From positions 1 to 18,098 of the forward strand of contig MEHH01000022.1 in assembly GCA_001940755.1 (NCBI GenBank): 18,098 bases of DNA. The letters run 5' to 3'. The notes under the pieces are model-generated. The model searched no databases. It was not told the origin of the DNA and was given only the letters and a program-made list of their open reading frames with translations. This document shows positions 1-7,012 of the stretch, one piece after another. Within the stretch, counting starts at the first letter, position 1. Each line of letters starts with the position of its first letter. A program made the translations under genes and the position numbers. Source of the DNA: Candidatus Heimdallarchaeota archaeon AB_125. Its GTDB lineage: Archaea; Asgardarchaeota; Heimdallarchaeia; Heimdallarchaeales; Heimdallarchaeaceae.

Positions 1-2
1 CA

Positions 3-1103
3 AGAAGTGTGATAGAACTTGGACTAAAAGGAGTTCATCATCTAACTGAGGGAAAATATGAAGAAATGGGACAGGAATATGGTAAGTTAAAACAAATGCT
101 CAGTCAAGTAGCAGTTCTTCAGAACAACTTTGATGAGGCACTAGAAATATTAGAGGAATTAGAGGGCATAGGTAAGCAAATTAAGGATGAGCAGAGCTTC
201 ATTGCTATTTATCATGCCAAATCCTACATACATCTGACGTTAGGTAATTATGAACAAGCATTAGTTTTTGCTGAAAAAGGTAAAGATTTAGCTGATAAAT
301 TTAAAGATGCATCAATAGTAGAATTACTAGATCTACTCTTTGAGATATACTTCTCGTTAGGTGACTTTCAGAAGTGTATTAGAAATTTGAAGAACATATC
401 AAAATATGCTCAAATATCAAATGAAATGAAATATATGCTTATTGTGAGAACATTTAACCTCATAGAGAAAATCAAGCTAAAGGGGATTAAGGATGAATTT
501 TCTGTCTTATTAAAGCTTTCAGAGCATGAAAAATCTATTTACGTGCAACAAGAAACACTGGATAATTTACTACACCTTTCTTCTAATGAGAAGAAGTTAG
601 AAATTCTACAACAGATGGGAAAGAGGATTCAAAAGGATACACAAATTATTAACTCTGAAGAAGAAACTGATCCTACTTTAGAAAGGAAGCTAGAGGATTT
701 AATCAATGATAAAAGGAAATTAAAAACACTACCCATAACTGAATTACTTGTTTTACTAGATTCAGTTTTTTTCAGTATTAAATATAACCTCATCTCAGAA
801 GAATATCTTCAGGATATAGATATGACACTTATGCTTCCTGAGGAATCCAAACCAATTGTAAGACTTAAACAGTTAGTTCTTAAAGAATTATTACAATATC
901 ATTTTAAACTTGAAAACCTTGTAGAGGAAAATAATCCTCTTGAGCAAAAATTCAAATTAATGTTTGCAAAATTTTATAATGAATTGTCAGTATTTCAAGA
1001 TGGAATAAGTAAAAAAGAAAAAGTAATACTATTGTATTTAGTAAGCAATATTATCATAGATACCTTGTTTGTGTTATATTTTAGTGATAAAAATGAAACG
1101 TAA
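3..1103 (+). CDS. TPR-repeat protein, 5' end cut by the window edge
   Basis: Helical-repeat protein of the tetratricopeptide type, a class that usually acts as a protein-binding scaffold; its partner cannot be told. TPR-like helix pairs are visible in the first third, for example around NFDEALEILEELEG and GNYEQALVFAEKGKDLADK, each with the small/large residue spacing typical of TPRs (A at position 8, A or Y near 20). The last 200 residues are charged and helical without a clear repeat. A GTG lies at position 9, but the frame is open to the window edge with no stop upstream and no ribosome binding site, so the true start is probably outside. No signal peptide or membrane segment is seen in the visible part. 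The stop lies 11 bases inside the next gene, so the two are probably co-transcribed. Confidence 0.7.
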   Translation, partial: RSVIELGLKGVHHLTEGKYEEMGQEYGKLKQMLSQVAVLQNNFDEALEILEELEGIGKQIKDEQSFIAIYHAKSYIHLTLGNYEQALVFAEKGKDLADKFKDASIVELLDLLFEIYFSLGDFQKCIRNLKNISKYAQISNEMKYMLIVRTFNLIEKIKLKGIKDEFSVLLKLSEHEKSIYVQQETLDNLLHLSSNEKKLEILQQMGKRIQKDTQIINSEEETDPTLERKLEDLINDKRKLKTLPITELLVLLDSVFFSIKYNLISEEYLQDIDMTLMLPEESKPIVRLKQLVLKELLQYHFKLENLVEENNPLEQKFKLMFAKFYNELSVFQDGISKKEKVILLYLVSNIIIDTLFVLYFSDKNET

Positions 1104-1683
1104 AGAAAAAATGTCTAGACAGGAAAAGTGGATGCTTTCTCCATATAGGTTAGCTCATCATCCATTGTGTAAGAACTTTGATGACCACATGTATCGAATT
1201 AAAGGTCAAAAAGTTTGTAGAGGATGTGTTAATCTTTACTGTGGATTTATTGCTGGGTTAATCTTAGCTCCTATAATGGTATTTGTATTAAAAGTGACAT
1301 TTTGGATGGTATTTGTTGCAATGCTAGTATTGTTCATTTTCACACCCATTAGTGCTTTTCTTGATCCTCCACGTTTGATAAAAGATGTTAGTCGTTTCTT
1401 TCTTGGAATTGCTATGATCGCAGCTGGGTTATCTGTTATTCTTTCAATTGTTACTTTAGCTCAAGCGATGAACTGGTGGGCTTTTGTAGTTATTCTTGTT
1501 ACGATTGCTCTTTACTTCTCAAGCAGAGCATATTTCACTAGATTTAGAAACAGGAAGAATGAACAAGTATGTCGAAAGTGTGATCAGTTTTATCGCCCTA
1601 GATGTGATGGGATGGTTGATGCAGTTGATAGAGCTAAAGCTGTTGAGAGTTTCAACAAAGGAGACGCATTTAGCGAGCAGTAG
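1093..1683 (+). CDS. DUF2085-like small membrane protein with N- and C-terminal Cys motifs
   Basis: Integral membrane protein of about 196 residues resembling the DUF2085 family. The N-terminal part has HPLCKNF followed by VCRGCVNLYCGF, matching the Cys-rich CARCTGIYxGF-type signature of that family; four hydrophobic stretches follow. The C-terminal tail carries a second cluster (VCRKCDQFYRPRCDG), so Cys pairs flank both ends of the membrane domain and could bind a metal on one face; that is inference. I chose ATG 1093 because a GTGAT Shine-Dalgarno-like element lies four bases upstream. An upstream TTG at 1069 and an ATG at 1111 are alternatives. It overlaps the end of the TPR gene and precedes the prenol kinase fusion by about 55 bases in the same direction. 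Function unknown. Confidence 0.65.
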   Translation: MKRKEKMSRQEKWMLSPYRLAHHPLCKNFDDHMYRIKGQKVCRGCVNLYCGFIAGLILAPIMVFVLKVTFWMVFVAMLVLFIFTPISAFLDPPRLIKDVSRFFLGIAMIAAGLSVILSIVTLAQAMNWWAFVVILVTIALYFSSRAYFTRFRNRKNEQVCRKCDQFYRPRCDGMVDAVDRAKAVESFNKGDAFSEQ

Positions 1684-1738
1684 ATTTTTAATAACCTTCA
1701 ATATTTGATGTAATTGTGAATTTAGAGAGGAATTAGAA

Positions 1739-3304
1739 TTGGATTTCTCATTACCTACCAAAATAGAAATATCTGACATTGTGGGATTAGCAGTTTTGTT
1801 TGTCTTTGTTCTGCTTACTCTCTTCATAGCTGAGATTTTAAGAAGAAAAGACAAAGTATCAGGAAGCAGTTCGAGAAAGATTGTTCATCTATCAGTTGGA
1901 AATGTTGTTCTTTTATTTCCATTTGTTTTTAGTAATATCTGGTTCGCAATGATTGGTCCAGTGTTTTTCATACCATTTACATATTTTACTGGTCCAGGCT
2001 CTCCAATCAAGAAATTTAGACTTAAAGGAGTAGGTGAGGGACATACTTATGGTACTGTATTTTATGCAATTTCATTAACAGTTTTAGTTATTCTTTTCTT
2101 CAATCCAGATGAAAGTAATCCATCGAATATCATTCTCTTTGGGTCATTTATGCCATTGGTTTGGGGGGATGGGATAAGTGCTGTAATAGGCTCTAAATTT
2201 GGAAATGACAAGGCTTACAAGATTTTTGGTGGAACAAAAACACTTCTAGGAAGTTGGGCTGCAGCATTTGCCTCTTTTGGAGCGGTAACTATTAGTTGTC
2301 TGATTCTATCACAACCTGCTGCATTATCTGTTTATCTTGGTTTACTAACAGGTTTTGTAACTGCTTTTGTTGAAGCAATGACTCCAAAAGGTTTTGACAA
2401 TATTGCGGTTCCAGCGGTAAATGCGATTGTTTTATATCTTTTATCACTAAATTCATTTGCATTTGCTTCAGCACTCTCAAATAATGCAATAATAACAGGT
2501 GCAGCTATAGGTTTGTTCTTAGCTGTTTCAGGAATTTTTCTAAAAGCACTCACTTGGGATGGTGCAATAGCTGGATTATACTTCGGTTTAGTAATTCTTG
2601 GTCTTGGTTCTTGGGTTTGGGGACTCATGTATGTGGTTTTCTTTGTTCTTGGAAGTCTTACTACATTTCTTGGAAGAAATAAGAAAAAATCCATAAGTCA
2701 AGAGTTTGAGAAAGGTGATACTCGAAGAGACAGTGTTCAAGCAATGGTTAATAGTGTCATTCCAGCAATATTGGCTTTCTTAATTATATTGTTCAGAGAA
2801 CCAATTATCACTGTAATAGCAGGTGGAGCAATAGCCGTTAGTTTAGCAGACACATTAGGAACCGAAATTGGAGCTTTATCAAGATTTAAACCTAGATCAT
2901 CAATTAAACCATGGATTAAAGTTGATCAAGGATCACCTGGGGCTGTATCAATACTTGGTTTGTTAGCTTCAGTATTGGGCGCAGTGATTATAGCATTCAT
3001 TGGTTTTGGTTTCAATTTTGTTGACAACTATGCTGTCTTTCCACCCACTATGTGGGCTTTTATCATCCCTGTCATTGTAGGAGGTTTCATAGGTTCATAT
3101 TTTGATAGTATTTTTGCCTGCACAATTCAAAAACTCAACAAGTGCAATGTTTGCGAAAAGATAACAGAGAAGAAGGAACATTGTAACAAACCTACGGAAC
3201 ATTATTCAGGTGTTAGATGGTTAAGAAATGATGTTGTAAATCTTTTCAGTATAATTGTTGGAGCTACAGTATCACTGTTGCTATATTTCATTTGGATGTT
3301 TTAG
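1739..3304 (+). CDS. fused prenol kinase (VTE5/SEC59-like) and DUF92 (VTE6-like) membrane protein
   Basis: A 521-residue polytopic membrane protein made of two recognisable halves. Residues 40-240 match the CTP-dependent dolichol/phytol kinase fold (SEC59, VTE5): SSRKIVHLSVG, then WGDGISAVIGSKFG and GGTKTLLGSWA (the GDG..G..FG nucleotide-binding signature), then FDNIAVPAVNA. Residues 255-521 match DUF92/TMEM19/VTE6: an early TWDGAIAG element, ADTLGTEIGALS, QGSPGAVSILG, GGFIGSYFDSIFA, a CNVC..HC cluster, and the closing LRNDVVNLFS. In plants VTE5 makes phytyl phosphate and VTE6 phosphorylates it again. The fusion therefore suggests stepwise conversion of an isoprenoid alcohol, here probably geranylgeraniol for ether lipids, to the diphosphate; the substrate is inferred. 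TTG at 1739 is supported by GAGAGG eight bases upstream. Confidence 0.8.
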   Translation: MDFSLPTKIEISDIVGLAVLFVFVLLTLFIAEILRRKDKVSGSSSRKIVHLSVGNVVLLFPFVFSNIWFAMIGPVFFIPFTYFTGPGSPIKKFRLKGVGEGHTYGTVFYAISLTVLVILFFNPDESNPSNIILFGSFMPLVWGDGISAVIGSKFGNDKAYKIFGGTKTLLGSWAAAFASFGAVTISCLILSQPAALSVYLGLLTGFVTAFVEAMTPKGFDNIAVPAVNAIVLYLLSLNSFAFASALSNNAIITGAAIGLFLAVSGIFLKALTWDGAIAGLYFGLVILGLGSWVWGLMYVVFFVLGSLTTFLGRNKKKSISQEFEKGDTRRDSVQAMVNSVIPAILAFLIILFREPIITVIAGGAIAVSLADTLGTEIGALSRFKPRSSIKPWIKVDQGSPGAVSILGLLASVLGAVIIAFIGFGFNFVDNYAVFPPTMWAFIIPVIVGGFIGSYFDSIFACTIQKLNKCNVCEKITEKKEHCNKPTEHYSGVRWLRNDVVNLFSIIVGATVSLLLYFIWMF

Positions 3305-4609
3305 TCACTTGTCAGATAAGCAATCAATCGCAGGTAAGAGAGAACCTTTCATAATATCTAAACTAGCTCCTCCTCCAGTTGATATAAATGCTACACCATC
3401 TTGAAGATTAAATTTCTCAATAGCTGCAGCACTATCTCCTCCACCAATTATTGTGAATATCTCATTTTCTACCAGAAATTTTGCAATTTCCTTAGTGCCT
3501 TTTTCAAATTCCTTTTTCTCAAAAATCCCCATTGGTCCATTCCATACAACTTGTTTGGATTGAGATAATATTTTTTTAAACGCATCAATTGTTTCAGTTC
3601 CGATATCAACACCTATGTCATTTTCTCCTATATCTGAAATTGGAACTGATTTTATCATTTTTGGATCATCAATATCATCACATACTAAGATGTCCTTAGG
3701 AATATAGATTTTAGTTTCATGAGTATCATCTTTGAGATATTCTTTTATCTCTTCAACTTTCGAAAGATCTTTTACAGATCTACCAATTTGATAACCTTTA
3801 GCTAAAAAGAAAGTATAAGCCATTCCTCCTCCTACTATGATATTATCCGCTAATCCAATTAGATATTTAATTACTCCCAATTTATCCTTTACTTTCTTAC
3901 CTCCAAGAATCACTGTAAAAGGTCTTTGAGGTTGCTCAATACAGGATGATAAAAATTCCAACTCCTTCTCAACAAGAAAACCAAATCCTTTTTCTTCAAA
4001 AAACGAGCATATACCATATGTAGAGGCTTGTTTCCTATGAGCTGTTGCAAAAGCATCATCAATATAAACATCAGCTAGTCTTGATAATTTCTCTGCGAAA
4101 TCTAAATCATTCTTTTTCTCTTCAATATGAAATCTAGGATTTTCCAACAGAAGCATTTCTCTTTCTTTTAGATTCTTAGCTTCATTTTGGACTTCTTCTC
4201 CTATGCAATCATCTGTTTTGAGAATATTAACACCTGGAAAGAATTCTTTTAATTTTTCATGTACTGGGTTCATCCTCAATGATTCGACAATTTTACCTCC
4301 AGGTCTACCTAAATGAGAGATTAATACAATACTGCAATTTTGATCCAGCAAATAATTTAATGTTGGAATTGTATTTTTTATTCTTCTGGAATCAGTGATT
4401 TTACCTTTTTCATCAAGAGGTACATTGTAATCAACGCGAACCAAAACTTGTTTATTTCGAACATTTAGATCTCTAATAGATTTTTTTTCTTTATACTTCA
4501 GAATATTGGAAAAATCTCTTTCAATATGCTTAGTTTGTTTCGAAGGGTTATTAGCCAACATAAGAACAATTTCAAATAGCAAAATAAGCAATAAAAAGAT
4601 TTTTCTCAA
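3305..4609 (-). CDS. pgk: phosphoglycerate kinase, bacterial type, with hydrophobic N-terminal extension
   Basis: Transfers phosphate between 1,3-bisphosphoglycerate and ADP in glycolysis/gluconeogenesis. All core motifs are present: RVDYNVPL (59-65), SHLGRPGG (98-105), LLLENPRFH, DDAFATAHRKQAS (substrate side), ILGGKKVKDKLGVI, VGGGMAYTFFLAKG, WNGPMGIFE, IGGGDSAAAIEKF and STGGGASLD (nucleotide side). The GGGMAYTF and LVEKELEFL elements are typical of bacterial PGKs rather than the usual archaeal ones, which suggests transfer. The catalytic protein would normally start near KKSIRDLNV (residue 42). Here 41 extra residues precede it, beginning with a very hydrophobic stretch (RKIFLLLILLFEIVLMLA). 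The longest start is TTG 4609; ATG 4561 is the alternative and would remove most of the hydrophobic segment. No convincing ribosome binding site decides between them. Confidence 0.93.
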   Translation of the reverse strand: MRKIFLLLILLFEIVLMLANNPSKQTKHIERDFSNILKYKEKKSIRDLNVRNKQVLVRVDYNVPLDEKGKITDSRRIKNTIPTLNYLLDQNCSIVLISHLGRPGGKIVESLRMNPVHEKLKEFFPGVNILKTDDCIGEEVQNEAKNLKEREMLLLENPRFHIEEKKNDLDFAEKLSRLADVYIDDAFATAHRKQASTYGICSFFEEKGFGFLVEKELEFLSSCIEQPQRPFTVILGGKKVKDKLGVIKYLIGLADNIIVGGGMAYTFFLAKGYQIGRSVKDLSKVEEIKEYLKDDTHETKIYIPKDILVCDDIDDPKMIKSVPISDIGENDIGVDIGTETIDAFKKILSQSKQVVWNGPMGIFEKKEFEKGTKEIAKFLVENEIFTIIGGGDSAAAIEKFNLQDGVAFISTGGGASLDIMKGSLLPAIDCLSDK

Positions 4610-4635
4610 ATCTAAAAGCTAATTTATTGTTTATT

Positions 4636-4643
4636 GTATATAG
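4636..4643 (+). promoter_or_regulatory. TATA-box candidate GTATATAG in the pgk/GNAT divergent region
   Basis: Its centre is about 25 bases before GTG 4664, favouring a leaderless acetyltransferase message. Read on the minus strand (CTATATAC) it lies about 30 bases before the TTG of pgk, so one near-symmetric box may serve both directions in this 54-base gap. Confidence 0.45.
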
Positions 4644-4663
4644 TAAAAAATAGAAACTAGTAG

Positions 4664-5182
4664 GTGAATAACAAGCTAATGAACCCAGTGAAAGAGGATA
4701 TGCCAGAAATACAATTAACTAAAGCTGAAAAAGAAGACATAAAAGAAATTGTAAAAATCTGGGTAGAAACAATAGATTGGCACGCTAAATTTGATGAAGA
4801 TTTTACATTGGACAAGGACGGTAAAACAAATTTTAGCTTTATGGTCTCAAAAGCACTTTATGAACCTACTCAAGTTGTTTTTGTGGCTAAATCCGGAAAT
4901 AAAGTTATTGGGTTCTTGTATGGATTTACTAAGAAGCATTCAGGTTTCTTTAAGAAAAGAGTTATAGCACATATTTCTGATATTGCAGTGGATGATGATT
5001 TTCGAAGACTTGGAATAGGATCTAAATTGATGGAAAAGTTCGAAAAAGATTTTGCTAGAGAAAATCAAGCTGATGAATTAACTTTATATGTACATCTCCT
5101 GAACGAATCAGGAGTAAAATTCTATGAGAAATTGGGGTATTCAGTCAAGTTACTGTCTATGAGAAAAAAACTAGAATATTAA
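4664..5182 (+). CDS. GNAT-family N-acetyltransferase
   Basis: About 172 residues with the GNAT layout; it would transfer an acetyl group from acetyl-CoA to an amine. Motif A is clear at residues 105-120: DIAVDDDFRRLGIGSKLM, with the RRxGIG pyrophosphate-binding loop. Motif B follows with LNESGVKFYEKLGYSV near 146-160, where the Asn and Tyr are the usual conserved positions. The pattern resembles RimI-like ribosomal-protein or small-molecule acetyltransferases, but the substrate cannot be told. The longest start is GTG 4664, 24 bases after a TATA-like GTATATAG, so a leaderless message is possible; ATG 4679 and ATG 4700 are alternatives. It is transcribed divergently from pgk, and its stop overlaps the stop of the next, convergent gene. 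Confidence 0.85.
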   Translation: MNNKLMNPVKEDMPEIQLTKAEKEDIKEIVKIWVETIDWHAKFDEDFTLDKDGKTNFSFMVSKALYEPTQVVFVAKSGNKVIGFLYGFTKKHSGFFKKRVIAHISDIAVDDDFRRLGIGSKLMEKFEKDFARENQADELTLYVHLLNESGVKFYEKLGYSVKLLSMRKKLEY

Positions 5183-5592
5183 GGAACAATAACTCCTAGT
5201 GCTAAGTGATTTGTGGGAACAAATTCATCATCAATTTTTTGAAAACCCATCCCTGTTCCTATTGAAGAGATAGAAATTTCTAATAAACCTTTTAAAACTA
5301 ATAATCCTACTTCTATTTTTATCTTTGGAATAACTAATTCATCTAAATTAAAAGAAAACTCTCCAGCACTATCTGGGGAGATAGTAGTTTCAAATACTAG
5401 TTGAGAATCTATTACTAAAACTAGCTTAACGAGTGGTTTATGAGCTATCTCTTCCAATTTCACAGAAAAACCCAAAACTCCAGTTTTGAAAAGTAAAGCA
5501 GAATACATTTGTTTGATTTCGCTAATTTCTTCCCCGATAACTTTGCTGTTGGGGAGAGTTTCTGAGGGCGTATAACCCCATATTATTTCCAT
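5179..5592 (-). CDS. hypothetical protein, beta-rich, 137 residues
   Basis: I do not recognise this protein. It begins with MEIIWGYTPSETLPNS and then shows alternating hydrophobic/polar stretches typical of beta strands (PLVKLVLVIDSQLVFET, FNLDELVIPKIKIEVG, LLEISISSIG). It has no signal peptide, membrane helix, Cys or obvious catalytic motif. A compact cytoplasmic beta-sandwich is the best guess. The ATG has GTGAGAA a few bases upstream, and a TATA-like TTAAATAA lies about 40 bases upstream of it, so it probably has its own promoter. Its TAA lies inside the TTAA that also forms the stop of the convergent acetyltransferase gene. A real gene is supported by the clean frame and ribosome binding site; the function is unknown. 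Confidence 0.6.
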   Translation of the reverse strand: MEIIWGYTPSETLPNSKVIGEEISEIKQMYSALLFKTGVLGFSVKLEEIAHKPLVKLVLVIDSQLVFETTISPDSAGEFSFNLDELVIPKIKIEVGLLVLKGLLEISISSIGTGMGFQKIDDEFVPTNHLALGVIVP

Positions 5593-5721
5593 ATATTCTC
5601 ACTTCGATTACAAACATGAGTACAGAAGATGTTATTTAACAATTTAGATGAAAAAAAGTAAATCTAAAATAACATTTAGCTTGAAAATTTGAAAAAGAAA
5701 AAGAAAAAGAAAAGAAATGTT
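5593..5721. other. intergenic region with GAAAAA repeats and an inverted repeat
   Basis: The stretch contains a run of purine units of the form GAAAAA at 5691-5715, which reads as a T-rich tract on the minus strand just after the surface-protein stop. It also holds 7-base inverted arms TTTAGAT (5643-5649) and ATCTAAA (5662-5668). The first 45 bases probably carry the promoter of the minus-strand 137-residue gene. No further gene is visible. Confidence 0.5.
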
Positions 5722-5731
5722 TTATTTCTTT
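5711..5731 (-). terminator. stem-loop plus T-rich tract after the 353-residue surface protein gene
   Basis: Perfect 8-base arms AAAGAAAT (5711-5718) and ATTTCTTT (5724-5731) surround a five-base loop that includes the stop region of the gene. On the minus strand this is followed by a T/C-rich tract down to about 5691. It fits a terminator for the gene that ends at 5722. Confidence 0.45.
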
Positions 5732-6783
5732 CTGCGGGAAATTGCGTAAATTACACCAATTACACCTAATGGAATTAGAACAAAAGCGGTTGTTTCATCT
5801 GGGGCAGATTCTAAGAAGTAGTTAAGTATGTTATTAACTAACACCTGACCAAAGTGAACACCACCATTGTATGCGCCATTTTCGGTGTTTTGATCGTACA
5901 TATTCTTGTAGAATGAATATATAGCTTCACCTGAAACAATTATGTCACCATCGAATTTAGTCATGTTTTCATGTACAATTGCAGGGAAAAATCCAACTGG
6001 ATCGACTCCACCTTCACCAGCAACACCTGTTACGTTAGCATATAGATCAAGACTTGTTTCTTCAGCATAATTATCTGCTCCCCAACCATCACTAACATCA
6101 GAGTCAAGAGCAGTTGCGTTTCTACCGTAAGTCATAATTACATTGATTCTTTGAGGAAAGACTGATTCTCCATATCTAAGATCTTTGTAATAAGTTCCAT
6201 CGAATGCCATAATTGCAGTAGGACCATGGAAAATGCATCCAGCAGTCATACCGGTTGTTAAAGCAATAGCAAGTTCATCATATAGAACGTCACCATAACC
6301 AATTTCAGTTGCAGCAGTACGATAGGCTGAACCATCATTGTATTCTGGGTCTTCAATAGAAATTGAAGCAATTCTAGAAAAAGCACCTAGTTTTTCTAAA
6401 ACACCATTAGGTGAGTGTATATTGTAACTAGCAAAGTCAGAATCTCCTGCTACCCATAGTAATTTACCACCTTGCTTAAACCAGCAGTAAAAATCATTGA
6501 GTTCAAATTCTGTATAGTCATCATTAGGTTGTGTTAAGAATAAGGCATCCACATCATCGGGTATTCCCCAAGTATCATTAATGAAGATAACCTCGTTACC
6601 AGCACCTGTTAGATTTGCTATTAGTGGTACATAATTTGAGGCATAGTAAGAATCTTTATGAGAGATATCAAATGCAATTTTAAGTCCTGAAAATTCAATT
6701 TCAGTTGCAATTGCATTTGGTGTTGTCATGCCAGCTATCATTCCCACAATTAGAATTAAACCGAATATATATTTTCTATTCAT
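5722..6783 (-). CDS. secreted, C-terminally anchored protein with GATase/DUF4350-like domain
   Basis: A 353-residue cell-surface protein. Residues 1-27 form a signal peptide (NRK, hydrophobic IFGLILIVGMIAGM, then NAIATE). The mature part starts with GLKIAFDISHKDSYYASNY and continues through ALFLTQPNDDYTEFELNDF and FKQGGKLLWVAGDSDF. This is the alternating strand/helix pattern of the class I glutamine-amidotransferase-like fold as in DUF4350 proteins, which often sense or bind rather than catalyse. I do not see a Cys-His-Glu triad. The C-terminus is a membrane helix followed by SRRKK (residues 333-353), an anchor or sorting signal shared with two neighbours. The ATG start at 6783 fits the signal peptide. 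Ligand unknown. Confidence 0.65.
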   Translation of the reverse strand: MNRKYIFGLILIVGMIAGMTTPNAIATEIEFSGLKIAFDISHKDSYYASNYVPLIANLTGAGNEVIFINDTWGIPDDVDALFLTQPNDDYTEFELNDFYCWFKQGGKLLWVAGDSDFASYNIHSPNGVLEKLGAFSRIASISIEDPEYNDGSAYRTAATEIGYGDVLYDELAIALTTGMTAGCIFHGPTAIMAFDGTYYKDLRYGESVFPQRINVIMTYGRNATALDSDVSDGWGADNYAEETSLDLYANVTGVAGEGGVDPVGFFPAIVHENMTKFDGDIIVSGEAIYSFYKNMYDQNTENGAYNGGVHFGQVLVNNILNYFLESAPDETTAFVLIPLGVIGVIYAISRRKK

Positions 6784-6793
6784 TTATTTCACG

Positions 6794-6808
6794 TGCACAT
6801 ATAGTGCA
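6794..6808. promoter_or_regulatory. 15-bp inverted repeat upstream of the 353-residue surface protein gene
   Basis: Perfect arms TGCAC and GTGCA flank ATATA, 11 bases upstream of the ATG at 6783. A TATA-like TTTATTAA on the minus strand lies at about 6812-6819, so the repeat would sit between the box and the start. That is a sensible place for an operator. Confidence 0.35.
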
Positions 6809-6867
6809 GTTAATAAAGAAATATCCTCCTAATTAAACCTTTCTGATAAAACGATTGAAACGAGATT

Positions 6868-6882
6868 TCCGACAAAAATACG
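6868..6882 (+). repeat. 15-bp direct repeat, copy 1 (TCCGACAAAAATACG)
   Basis: Matches copy 2 at 6969-6983 in 14 of 15 bases, 101 bases apart. Both copies lie in the divergent intergenic region between the surface-protein gene (minus) and the transglutaminase gene (plus). It may be a paired binding site for a regulator. Confidence 0.5.
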
Positions 6883-6968
6883 ATAAAAAACCAAAAATCC
6901 CCAGAACTCAATTTATTTCAATAATTGGAATGAATTGGGAAAATATAGAAAACAATGACTTTAGACAC

Positions 6969-6983
6969 TCCGACAATAATACG
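6969..6983 (+). repeat. 15-bp direct repeat, copy 2 (TCCGACAATAATACG)
   Basis: Second copy of the repeat at 6868-6882, with one mismatch. It abuts the TATA-like element of the transglutaminase gene directly, the position where archaeal BRE elements and activator sites lie. Confidence 0.5.
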
Positions 6984-6993
6984 TATATTTAAA
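6984..6993 (+). promoter_or_regulatory. TATA-box candidate TATATTTAAA for the transglutaminase-like gene
   Basis: The centre of this element is about 25 bases upstream of the TTG at 7013, the usual archaeal TATA-to-start distance. The transcript could therefore begin at or beside the start codon. No ribosome binding site is seen before 7013, which fits a leaderless message. Confidence 0.5.
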
Positions 6994-7012
6994 TTGAAAT
7001 TTTAAGCTAGTT

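Noticed and set aside
5691..5718. GAAAAA-type tandem units, considered as a CRISPR or functional repeat array
   Set aside because: Units are too short and have no spacers; a T-rich terminator on the opposite strand explains them.
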